Source: Microcystis sp. T1-4 (GTDB lineage: Bacteria > Cyanobacteriota > Cyanobacteriia > Cyanobacteriales > Microcystaceae). From it: a stretch of DNA of 38,558 nt. The number at the start of each line of letters is the position of its first letter. Within the stretch, counting starts at the first letter, position 1. Below, piece after piece: positions 23,483 through 32,700 of this stretch. A program made the position numbers and the translations under genes. The notes under the pieces were generated by a model. That model worked only from the letters and a program-made list of their open reading frames with translations, did not search any database and was not told where the DNA came from. The stretch lies in assembly GCF_000297435.1 (NCBI RefSeq), contig NZ_CAIP01000442.1, positions 1 through 38,558 on the forward strand. The letters run 5' to 3'.

Positions 23483-23604
23483 TAAGTGGGTGGGTGGAAT
23501 TAAATATAAAATGAACGTAGGTTGGGTTGAAGCATGAAACCCAACGCCCGCATGGGTTACGCTACCGCTAACCCATCCTACAAATAATTGTGCCTACCTA
23601 CTTA
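23483..23604. mobile_element. MITE, copy 2 (122 bp)
   Basis: Almost identical to 1455-1576, in the same orientation. Its right inverted end (CTACCTACTTA) overlaps the 3' end of the tetR gene and supplies that gene's stop codon. No transposase is nearby. Confidence 0.8.
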
Positions 23605-24230
23605 ACTAACACTCCATTCAGAAAAATTTCGGCAATACCTTCGGCCATTTCTTGTAAAGCTAAGGGGGAAGCATTGCTATCTAAAATAGTTTCACTGGAA
23701 AAACCGGCAATTGCGAACATTCCTAGAAAAACTTGGGCGACAATTTTCGGATTCATGGGACGATAGATACCACGATCGATCGCTGTTTGAAAAAAAGCCT
23801 CGGCCACATCGGTCATTTTAGCAATTACCTCCGATTGAATTCGCTCTTTTAATTCGGGATGAAATTGTGCCTCTATAAAACAAACTCGCAATAAATCGCT
23901 ATTTTCTCGCATTCTCAACACCCTACGTCGCATCACCTGCGCTACCGCTTTATAACTGCCCATTTCGCTCAATTCCGTCAGCAAGTCGGTGAGAATATCC
24001 ACCCATCCCCTAGTGGCCACTTCGATTAAAATCGCCTTTTTGTTGGGAAAATAACGAAATAAAGTTCCTTCTGCCACATTTGCTTTTCCTGCTAGGTCTT
24101 TGGTCGTGGTTCCTTCATAACCCTTAGCGGCAAATAAACGTAAAGCGGCCTGTAGAATACGACTACGGATATCTTCTTCCCCAGAATTGGTCTCAGCTAG
24201 GGAACGTTGAAAAAGACTTTGCATAATCAT
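23598..24230 (-). CDS. TetR/AcrR-family transcriptional regulator
   Basis: The 210-residue protein has an N-terminal helix-turn-helix at about 22-68: ILQAALRLFAAKGYEGTTTK, then LAGKANVAEGTLFRYFPNKK, a textbook TetR signature. The C-terminal ligand-binding domain is helical and not diagnostic. The last codons (Lys then TAG) come from the MITE end, so the original C-terminus may have been slightly different or longer. It is divergent from icd, with a 10-bp inverted repeat between them that could be its operator. Target and ligand are unknown; loose neighbours in this family control efflux and lipid genes. Confidence 0.92.
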   Translation of the reverse strand: MIMQSLFQRSLAETNSGEEDIRSRILQAALRLFAAKGYEGTTTKDLAGKANVAEGTLFRYFPNKKAILIEVATRGWVDILTDLLTELSEMGSYKAVAQVMRRRVLRMRENSDLLRVCFIEAQFHPELKERIQSEVIAKMTDVAEAFFQTAIDRGIYRPMNPKIVAQVFLGMFAIAGFSSETILDSNASPLALQEMAEGIAEIFLNGVLVK

Positions 24231-24322
24231 TGACAGCTAGAACGGGATAGAGCCATTGTCATCGATCAAGTCAGGTGTTTGCTCAAATGCTTCATAAAAT
24301 TTTGAGTAATTGGGGTTAGAGA

Positions 24323-24358
24323 TTGTTCAAGGGAATGGAGTAACTTGGCCTTGAACAA
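24323..24358. promoter_or_regulatory. Inverted repeat between tetR and icd
   Basis: TTGTTCAAGG (24323-24332) and CCTTGAACAA (24349-24358) are perfect 10-bp arms separated by 16 bp, about 95 bp from the tetR start. TetR proteins often bind palindromes near their own genes, so it is a candidate operator. Confidence 0.45.
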
Positions 24359-24479
24359 CGAGCGCAGCAGCATAAATAGATTTCCTCTAGGTTGTTTTGA
24401 CGGAGATACCAGCAAAGGAATCTTTAAGAAATTACCCAAAATCCCTGCGTATAGGTATTGACGGCGCTAGACTCCCAAC

Positions 24480-24493
24480 GTATAGATAAATAC
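24480..24493 (+). promoter_or_regulatory. NtcA-like box before icd
   Basis: GTA-N8-TAC occurs exactly at 24480-24493, with a weaker GTA-N8-GAC at 24449-24462. NtcA is the 2-oxoglutarate-responsive nitrogen regulator and is known to control icd in cyanobacteria. The box is only 15 bp from the ATG, too close for a normal activator site, so it may repress, overlap a downstream start, or be fortuitous. Confidence 0.4.
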
Positions 24494-24508
24494 TGTTTCT
24501 GGAAGCCC

Positions 24509-25945
24509 ATGACTGTGAGCTACGAAAAAATCACCCCACCGACAACAGGCTCGACAATTACTTTTTCTGACGGAAAACCTCTCGTTCCCGACGATCCCAT
24601 CATTCCCTTCATTCGCGGTGACGGTACGGGGGTCGATATCTGGCCCGCAACCGAAAAAGTTATCGATGCAGCGATCGCCACAGCCTACGCTGGTCAAAGG
24701 AAAATCCATTGGTTTAAAGTCTATGCTGGCGATGAAGCTTGCGAAATCTACGGGACTTATCAATATCTACCCCAAGATACATTGACAGCGATCAAAGAAT
24801 ATGGTATTGCCATCAAGGGTCCCTTGACCACTCCCATCGGTGGCGGCATTCGTTCCCTGAATGTGGCTTTGCGGCAAATTTTTGACCTCTATGCCTGTGT
24901 TCGTCCCTGTCGTTACTATGCGGGAACCCCTTCCCCCCATAAAACCCCGGAAAAACTCGATGTCATCGTCTATCGGGAAAATACCGAGGATATCTATCTC
25001 GGCATCGAATGGAAACAAGGCACGGAAATCGCCGATAAACTGATTAATTATCTCAACACGGAACTAATTCCCGCCACTCCCGAACATGGTAAAAAACAAA
25101 TTCCCCTTGATGCGGGTATCGGGATCAAACCGATTAGTAAGACGGGTTCCCAAAGATTAGTCCGCCGGGCGATCGAACGAGCGCTGACTTTACCGAAACC
25201 GAAAAATCAGGTTACTCTCGTCCATAAGGGTAACATTATGAAATATACCGAAGGGGCGTTCCGGGATTGGGGTTATGAATTAGCTAAAAGTGAATTCCGG
25301 GATGTGTGCGTTACCGAGATGGAATCATGGATCCTGAGCAATAAGGAGAAAAACCCTGATCTGAGCATCGAAGATAACGCCCGCATGGTGGAACCAGGTT
25401 ATGATGCCCTCACGGATGAGAAAAAAGCCAAAATCTGCCAGGAAGTGACCAGTGTTCTCGATGCTATCTGGGAAACCCACGGCAATGGGCAATGGAAAGA
25501 TAAAATTATGGTTAACGATCGCATTGCCGATAGTATCTTCCAACAGATCCAAACCCGTCCCGATGAATACTCGATCCTCGCTACCATGAACCTGAATGGT
25601 GATTATCTCTCCGATGCGGCAGCGGCGATCGTGGGTGGCTTAGGGATGGGACCTGGGGCGAATATTGGCGATACTTGCGCTATTTTTGAGGCAACCCACG
25701 GCACGGCCCCTAAACACGCCGGTTTAGACCGAATTAACCCCGGTTCGGTGATTCTTTCTGGGGTGATGATGTTGGAATACATGGGATGGCAAGAAGCGGC
25801 CGATTTGATTAAAAAAGGCATCGCAGCAGCGATCGCTAATCGACAAGTTACCTACGATTTAGCGCGTCTGATGGAACCTCCCGTTAATCCTCCTCTGAAA
25901 TGTTCCGAATTTGCCGATGCGATTATCTCCCATTTTGGGGATTAA
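24509..25945 (+). CDS. icd: NADP-dependent isocitrate dehydrogenase
   Basis: This enzyme decarboxylates isocitrate to 2-oxoglutarate, the carbon skeleton for ammonium assimilation and the nitrogen-status signal of cyanobacteria. PFIRGDGTGVDIWP near residue 30, the substrate-binding loop SLNVALRQIFDLYACVRPCR, the REN in VYRENTEDIYLGIEW, then NLNGDYLSDAAAA and EATHGTAPKHAG are all present; 478 residues fits cyanobacterial forms (about 475). An in-frame TTG at 24458 would add 17 residues unlike the family, so I use the ATG at 24509. It is divergent from a TetR gene, with an NtcA-like box just upstream and a terminator after. Confidence 0.97.
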   Translation: MTVSYEKITPPTTGSTITFSDGKPLVPDDPIIPFIRGDGTGVDIWPATEKVIDAAIATAYAGQRKIHWFKVYAGDEACEIYGTYQYLPQDTLTAIKEYGIAIKGPLTTPIGGGIRSLNVALRQIFDLYACVRPCRYYAGTPSPHKTPEKLDVIVYRENTEDIYLGIEWKQGTEIADKLINYLNTELIPATPEHGKKQIPLDAGIGIKPISKTGSQRLVRRAIERALTLPKPKNQVTLVHKGNIMKYTEGAFRDWGYELAKSEFRDVCVTEMESWILSNKEKNPDLSIEDNARMVEPGYDALTDEKKAKICQEVTSVLDAIWETHGNGQWKDKIMVNDRIADSIFQQIQTRPDEYSILATMNLNGDYLSDAAAAIVGGLGMGPGANIGDTCAIFEATHGTAPKHAGLDRINPGSVILSGVMMLEYMGWQEAADLIKKGIAAAIANRQVTYDLARLMEPPVNPPLKCSEFADAIISHFGD

Positions 25946-25954
25946 TTTTCTGGT

Positions 25955-25983
25955 TAGGGTAGCCTGAAAACTGCCCTATTTTT
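25955..25983 (+). terminator. Terminator of icd
   Basis: TAGGGTAG (25955-25962) pairs with CTGCCCTA (25971-25978), with one T-G wobble and an 8-nt loop, followed by TTTTT. It starts 9 bp after the icd stop. Confidence 0.75.
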
Positions 25984-26017
25984 CGGAAAATCCCGTAACT
26001 ACCGAGGTCTTGACAAA

Positions 26018-26120
26018 TTAGGAAAAAACCAGAACTTCCCCCTTGAGAACTTGAGTTAAAACTTGTAGGATGTTTTGACCTTGTTTTCTGGCCGTAGAAA
26101 TTAGAGAACGAATAAATCCC
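26018..26120 (-). pseudogene. Transposase C-terminal remnant, IS66-like
   Basis: On the minus strand, the frame ending at TAA (26018-26020) encodes GFIRSLISTARKQG followed by QNILQVLTQVLKGE and VLVFS. This resembles the C-terminal tail of IS66-type transposases (S-T-x-x-K-Q-G, then V-L-x-Q). About 34 residues survive and nothing recognisable of the catalytic domain precedes them. It is a scar of an old insertion between icd and the PEP-CTERM gene. Family assignment is from memory of the motif and only moderately sure. Confidence 0.5.
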
Positions 26121-26156
26121 CTTGTTCGCAAGGGCGAACATCCGTTTTAACGGATG
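26119..26156 (-). terminator. Overlapping hairpins after the PEP-CTERM gene
   Basis: CCCTTG-TTCG-CAAGGG (26119-26134) overlaps the alternative GTTCGC-AAGG-GCGAAC (26124-26139), and CATCCGTT-TT-AACGGATG (26139-26156) follows. They start two bases past the PEP-CTERM stop and could end transcription of the giant gene operon, though no T-run follows. Confidence 0.45.
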
Positions 26157-26157
26157 G

Positions 26158-26706
26158 CTAACCCTCGCTCATGATTTCTTGGTTTTCGCCTTTCAGTTTT
26201 CGCTTCAAGAAAACACAGGAGCTAAAAGTGGTCGCCAAGCCAACGAGAGTAGATGGTTCGGGTATAGTAGTAGGAGGTTGCGACACACCCGTAACGGAGC
26301 CACTGACTACATGGCCATTAAAGTCACTGATAATATTATTGAGAAGAATTGTCCCACCTGCTGTAGTTAAGGGAGAGTCAAAAACTAAAGAGAGACTATT
26401 CAACCCATTTAACCAGTCAATTGCTTGGATTCCACTGACACTAGGAGTTGCCAAACTAATATTAATTACGTCAGCCGCCGTCAAAGTCAGTCCGTCAATC
26501 ATCAGGTTACTGAAAGTAATATTAGGATCCGTACTGTTTTCATTATCAATGGTAAAACTTCCTGTAATCGCAGTAGCCGGATTGCTGTTAATACTACCAT
26601 TATTAATCGTCCAGGTCAGTGCCTGGGCTGGCAGGTGAGCGGAAAAAGTGCTGGCTAAAATTGCTGTCGTGGCAGCCAGAAGCAAGTTGGCTGGCTTAGT
26701 CTTCAT
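26158..26706 (-). CDS. PEP-CTERM sorting-domain protein
   Basis: The 182-residue product has a signal peptide (basic MKTKPAN, hydrophobic LLLAATTAILAS, cleavage near AQA-LT). A beta-rich low-complexity middle follows, and then the C-terminal sorting signal: IPEPSTLVGLATTFSSC near residues 149-165, then a basic KRKLKGE. PEP-CTERM proteins are processed by exosortase and are exported, usually to the exopolysaccharide layer. The TM part of the signal is short and carries Thr/Ser/Cys, so processing is likely but not certain. The start has a good purine-rich site (AAAGGAG) upstream. It begins 42 bp after the giant gene on the same strand and may be co-transcribed with it. Confidence 0.85.
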   Translation of the reverse strand: MKTKPANLLLAATTAILASTFSAHLPAQALTWTINNGSINSNPATAITGSFTIDNENSTDPNITFSNLMIDGLTLTAADVINISLATPSVSGIQAIDWLNGLNSLSLVFDSPLTTAGGTILLNNIISDFNGHVVSGSVTGVSQPPTTIPEPSTLVGLATTFSSCVFLKRKLKGENQEIMSEG

Positions 26707-26748
26707 TAATTGACTCCTTTGTCAGATCGGTTCGATTTGGGTGGGTAA

Positions 26749-29700
26749 CTAGAGAGTGACAAACCATTGAGGATGAGCGTCAAATCCCGTAACAGGATTG
26801 CCGAGATTATCTGTTACTTGAGCTAAGGCTTCAATGCCAGAAAGAATCTGATTACTATTAAAGCTCAATTGTCCGAAGTTTAGTCCACTTAGGGCAAAGA
26901 GATCGCCTTCAAGAGCATTGAAGTCGAGAATGCGATCGCTGCCATTCCCCGCTGCGAGGACAAAGCGATCGGCACCGCTGCCACCGGAGAGGATATCCAG
27001 TCCAGCGCCGCCGTCGAGGAGATCATATCCTTCTTCTCCATACAGTTTATCGAAATCTCTCCCACCGTAGAGGCTATCGTTACCGATTCCACCTTTAAGG
27101 ATATCGCGTTGGTTGGAACCAATGATCAGATCGTCGCCACCGCCGCTTTCAAGGCGCTGATAGCCTAACTGGTTAGAGGCATCAAGGTAGTCATCTTGCT
27201 CTGTGCCTTGCGTGGTCCCACCACTGGGAGGAACAATGATAGGAACTGGATTGAAAATATGAAGGATGACAGTAGTGATATTAGAGTCAGCTAAACTATC
27301 ATTCACTTTGTAGGTAAAGCTATCGGTTCCAACAAAGTCAGTATTAGGAGTATAACTGAAGGAGCCATCTGAATTGAGAGTTAGATTTCCGTTGCTGGGG
27401 TTAGTTTCAATAACTGCTGTTAGAGGCTGATTTCCAGTATCGGTATCGTTGTTTAAAACTCCGGCTGCTGGAATGTTGAGAGTGGTGTTGCGGAGGGTAT
27501 TGTAGCTATCTGGATTGGCTACTGGTGCGTCATTAATTGGATTGATGGTTAGGGTGACGGTAGTGATATTAGAGTCAGCTAAACCATCATTAACCTGGTA
27601 AGTAAAGCTATCGGTTCCAAAGAAGTTAGTATTAGGAGTATAGTTGAAAGAGCCATCAGTATTAAGGGTTAAGATTCCTTTCGCTACCGTACTGACTAAA
27701 TTAACTGTTAAACTATCATTTTCCGCATCAGTGTCATTGGCTTTAACTCCGGGAGTATTAATCGTTAAGGTATTGTCTTCATCGAGAATGTAGCTATCTG
27801 GATTGGCTACTGGTGCGTCATTAATTGGATTGACGGTTAAGGTGACAGTAGTGATATTAGAATCAGCTAAACCATCATTCACTTTGTAGGTAAAGCTATC
27901 GGTTCCAAAGAAGTTCGCTTTGGGAGTATAATTGAAAGAACCATCAGGATTAAGGGTGAGGATTCCCTTGGCTACCGTACTCACCAAATTGAATGTTAAA
28001 CTATCATTTTCTGCATCCGTATCATTACCTTTGACTCCGGGAGCATTGATGGTTAAAGTAGTGTCTTCATCGAGACTGTAACTATCTGGATTGGCTACTG
28101 GTGCGTCATTAACTCCGTTAATAGTAAGGGTAACAGTGGCGGTGTCGGTGTCACCTTTGCCGTCGTTGATGGTGTAGCGGAAGGAGTCAGTTGCGGTTTT
28201 TCCAGCATTAAGTAATTCAAATTTTCCGTTGGGATTGTAATCGAAATTCCCATTGCCATTGACAGTTAACAACGCGCCAGAGGCAAGGGTAATTTGATTG
28301 CCTACATTAGCCGTATTGCCATTAACAGCAGTGACAGTGACGGGATCTCCATTCGGGTCGCTGTCAGCACCACTTCCGTTGTTAATTAGCACGTTGCCAG
28401 TTAAGAGGGTATCTTCGTTAGTGGTGAGTGCATCATCTTGAGCGATTGGCGGATTGTTAGTGGCTGTGATGATCGCAAAAGTTGCTGTTTTGGCTGCATC
28501 TCCACTATTTCCTGCGAGATCTTGAAGGGTGTTACTATTGACAGTTAATTGATAGTTTCCAGTCGTTGTGGTTAACTCTGTAAGTCCTTTAATTCGATAA
28601 GTTGTACCAGAGAGATATTCAACGGTAACAGCATCAGTAATCAGATTTTCGCCATTGTTGCGTCGTAAGGTAATGTCCGTATAGTCAAAAGTAGAGAGGT
28701 CGATAGCTTCAGAGAAACGAAGATCGATAGAATTAATTGGTGTAGCAATGGGAGTTTGGGGAATATTGAGAAAGTCAATTAAGGTAGGCGCGATAACATC
28801 AGCAAAGAGGTTAAAATTTGCTATGGTGATATTACCTGCGGGATCGATAATTTGAAGATCTAAGTTTCTGGTTCCCGATGAAGGTAACTGAATTGTGCTA
28901 CTGAATTGGGTATTATTGACGGTTGCTTGTCCTAAACTTTGATTGAGAGTACGATCAATCAAGAAGACGCTTAAACCCGTTTCGCTAAGATCTCCTGTGA
29001 GGGTTAGGGTAGTAGTGTTAACTAGGTTTTGACTGTTGGGGGTGAGAGTTTTATTGCCTACTTTAAGGTTACTGGGTGCATCGGGTGGAGTAGTATCCAT
29101 TACCCAAGTTTCTGAGGCACTTCCTATGCCTAAATTTCCTGATAAATCTTTAATTCCATTTCCATTAACCGTTAGGGTGTAATTTCCTTCAGTTTGGGTT
29201 AAGTTATTCAGTCCATTAATCCGGTAGGTTGTATCATTAACTGGAGTAATTGTGACGGTATTATTGATTAGATTGCTGCCACTGTTACGGGTGAGGGTAA
29301 TATCTTCCCAAGTGAAGGAACTTAAATCAATCGCTTCCGAGAGGGTGACATCGAGGGAAGAAACGGGAATATTGCGAGGATCAATCTGCAAGTCTCGAAT
29401 ATCTGTAACAGTGGGTGGAGTATTATCTGCATTTCCAGTAGCAGTTTTAATCCAAGTTTCACTGAGTAAACCTGTCCCCAGTTTACCGTCTAAATCCTTA
29501 ATTCCATTAGCGTTGACGATTAATTGATAGTCTCCATCAATGTTAGTAAGATTTTCTAAACCTGTAACTTGATAGCGAGTAGTTGAAAGAGGAATAATAG
29601 AGACAATATTAGTAATTAAATTTGTCCCATTGTTGAGGGTTAAGCTGAGATCAGTATAATCAAAAGTGCTTGCTTGAATCGGTTCGGAGAAATCAATAGT

Positions 29701-32700
29701 GATTGCGTTTACCGCAGTAGAACGAGGATCGGGAGTAACATCAATAATATCTGTTACTGTGGGTCCACCAGAGGTGTAAATAATTGTATAGCTACTGTTG
29801 CCAGCGTTAGCGTTGTAGTCAAGTAGATGTAGAATATTTTCGTAGATAGGACGACCTGTAGCGGGGAAAGTTCGGTCGGTTGTCCAGACGTTATCTAATT
29901 TAATAGACGTTCCATCAGACCGCAAAACTTGAGCTATTTCTAAACTACCATTACTAGGATCTGCTAGGTGTAAATATGTCCAACCACTATTGACATTGAC
30001 GATAATTTGTGCCTGTTGATTGTTGATGGTTGCTGTTGCATTGGTAAGGACGTTTACGGGTGCAGTTGTGCCATTGCTGAAGTAGAGAATATCAGGATAG
30101 AAGTTAGCGTCAAAGGTATCATTAACTAAGAAGTCAGGTAAGTTATCACTATCCACATTAACCTGATGGGTGAGTTCGTGAATTTTGACTTCTTTAATTA
30201 GGGATAGTTCAGGTTTGCCGAGATCGTTAATATGTTCAAAGGTGGCGTTATATTCGGTGAATTTACCCTGTAAAGAAGATTTGAATAACCAATCAGCAAC
30301 GGCGGTTTTTCCCGCTTCAATATTGCCGAAATTAACGGTTAAGGAGGGGGTAATGGATTCTGTGCCGATTTGAGTACCGATGATATTAAAATCAATCAGT
30401 AAGCCTTTTTCGTTGTCGATAATCTTGGGTTGTGCGGAGGAGATGTGGAGGGTTTTAGCTGTACCTTTACCTTGATTTTTGACTAGAATACCAAGAGAGA
30501 AGGGAACAGAGGGTTCAATTTCTACAGTAAAAGGATCATCAGCAAAGACATCTCGTTGATGGAAGTAATCGAGGTATAATTCTGCTTGTGGGAAGACAGT
30601 AACAGGAGTTGAAAGCAGAGGAACAGTGATATTATTGCCATTTTCTTTATAGCTTAAGCTGCCGCCGATGCTGTAAATAGTAGGTTCATTGGGTGCAGCG
30701 TTTCCTGTGGGAATAAATGTCCATTCTGCACTTCCTGAAGCGTTGGCTAATAGTGTTCCTGTTCCATCAACTGCGGTAAGGTTAGAAAGGGTAGGGTTAG
30801 TGATACCAAATAGATTGTTAACGGTGTTTCCTTGACTGTCTTTGATGTTGATAGTAACGGTGATATTTTCTAGGTTATTGGTGTCGTTACCATTGTCAAT
30901 TTTTAATGTTCCAAGGAATCCAGAACGAGTCATGATTGCGTCTTGGTTAATTTGCAGTTTAACTTGAGCGCAGACTGAACCTTGATTACAAGAATTAGAT
31001 TGTATCTCTATTGGAACACTGCTAACAATAGGACTAATAGAACTAACTTCACCATTTCCAGGATTAAATCCGCCATTCACGGGATTAAATCCAACACCAC
31101 CAAAACTGATAGGTATTGAGGACAGTAATGCACAATTTCCTTCAACATTATTGATAGCAATTGGTGTAGATTTCAAGACTAGGTTTGACCCACAGGAATA
31201 GTCATAAGTTAAAGAAGCAGGAATTCCACAGGAAACAACTCCATTGCTTGTATCCGCAATTCTCGTAATTCTTACCGGAACAGTCATCGAACTTTTCGCA
31301 CCTAAAGTTCCAATATTTTCAATTAAAGGCTCAATTTTATAGAAAGGATGTTCACCAAAATTCAACCGAACATCATTGGCTGCAATTAATCCATGATTGG
31401 TAACTGTCATGTCAACTTGCATCATTTGGCCGACAACTTGCAGGTTTATTAAATCAATTAATGGCGGGTCAATTGTTACAGTGGGAATGGGATTAGCAAT
31501 ACTATCACTACTACCATCTAAAGCAGGAACGTGCGTTTCAAAAACACTTTCAATAGTGATGGTATATTTATCTTCAATTTCTGTAGGAACAACTCGCCAT
31601 ACATATTTAACCGTTTGACGAGATAAGAAAGATTCTATATCCTCGGTTTCTCCTGCTTTAATTTGAATTGTTTGAGTGTAAGAATCGTGGCTTTTAGCTT
31701 TAACTTCTAATTGATAATATCCTTCAGAGAGATTATCCCAAGATACCATTCCTGTTGAATCTGTAGTAATGCGTCGGACTTCGTTTCCGGTAATATAATC
31801 TCGGAGAATAATCGTAGCATCTTTTAATTTAGGTGCAGATTCGGTAAAGAATGTCAACTCATCGACAACAGTAATTTGTAAGCTACCAACTGCATCGGAA
31901 ACCGCACGGAAACTGAAAGGTAAAGACAAATCGCCATCATTTCCGACGACATCTAAGACGAGATTGCCGTTATAAACCGTTAGCGGTAAATTGGTATCAG
32001 GAGTGAGTAATAAAGTAACTTTGCTTGATTCTCCCGGATTAAGAGAAGATAGCTTGACAGGTGAGACTAATTTTAACCAAGCTGCATCAGGAAGAATGAC
32101 TTGAACTTCTCCTGTTGCAATCCCGCCATTGTTTGTTACTTCAAATTCAATGGGAGTTTGTTGTCCTCGTAACATCCCATTACTAAGAAGGTTAGTATTA
32201 GCAACTAAATGAGGAACAATGCGACGCAGATTAATCGTAACAGGAAGCGTTGTGCTTACTCCTTCAGCACTGGTGAGATTAATATTAAAGGTGTCTTGAG
32301 TAATAGCTGAATTATTGGGTGCAGTAATGGTGTAAGTAATGGGTAAATTGCTATTCCCTGCTAAGGTATTGGCTGCATTAACTTGTATATTCCAATCTTG
32401 AGGCGCACCTTCGATGGTGTAAGTAATCCCTGTAATGGGAATATCCGTTAAATTTTGTAGGGTTGCTGTTGCATTAAAGGGTGAATCAGCATTAATTTGA
32501 TAGTAAGCTCCGCCTGTGTTAAAGCGCATTCCTAAAAGTTTAAAGCTATCTTCGGCGGTGCTGTCTTCGCTACTGTAATTAGGGAAATAGGCATTAATTT
32601 GATATTGTCCCCCTTCTCCGGGTAAGGGTTGAAATTCCTTGACAAAGTTGCCATTTCCATCAGTAAAAGCGGTTAATTCGCGAACAGTCCCGTTATATTT

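Noticed and set aside
25923..26141. Minus-strand 72-codon frame after icd
   Set aside because: A neighbouring frame gives the better transposase-like sequence; this one is Ser/Phe-rich with no family likeness.
26171..26638. Plus-strand frame opposite the PEP-CTERM gene
   Set aside because: The minus strand has a signal peptide and a PEP-CTERM tail; the opposite frame has neither.
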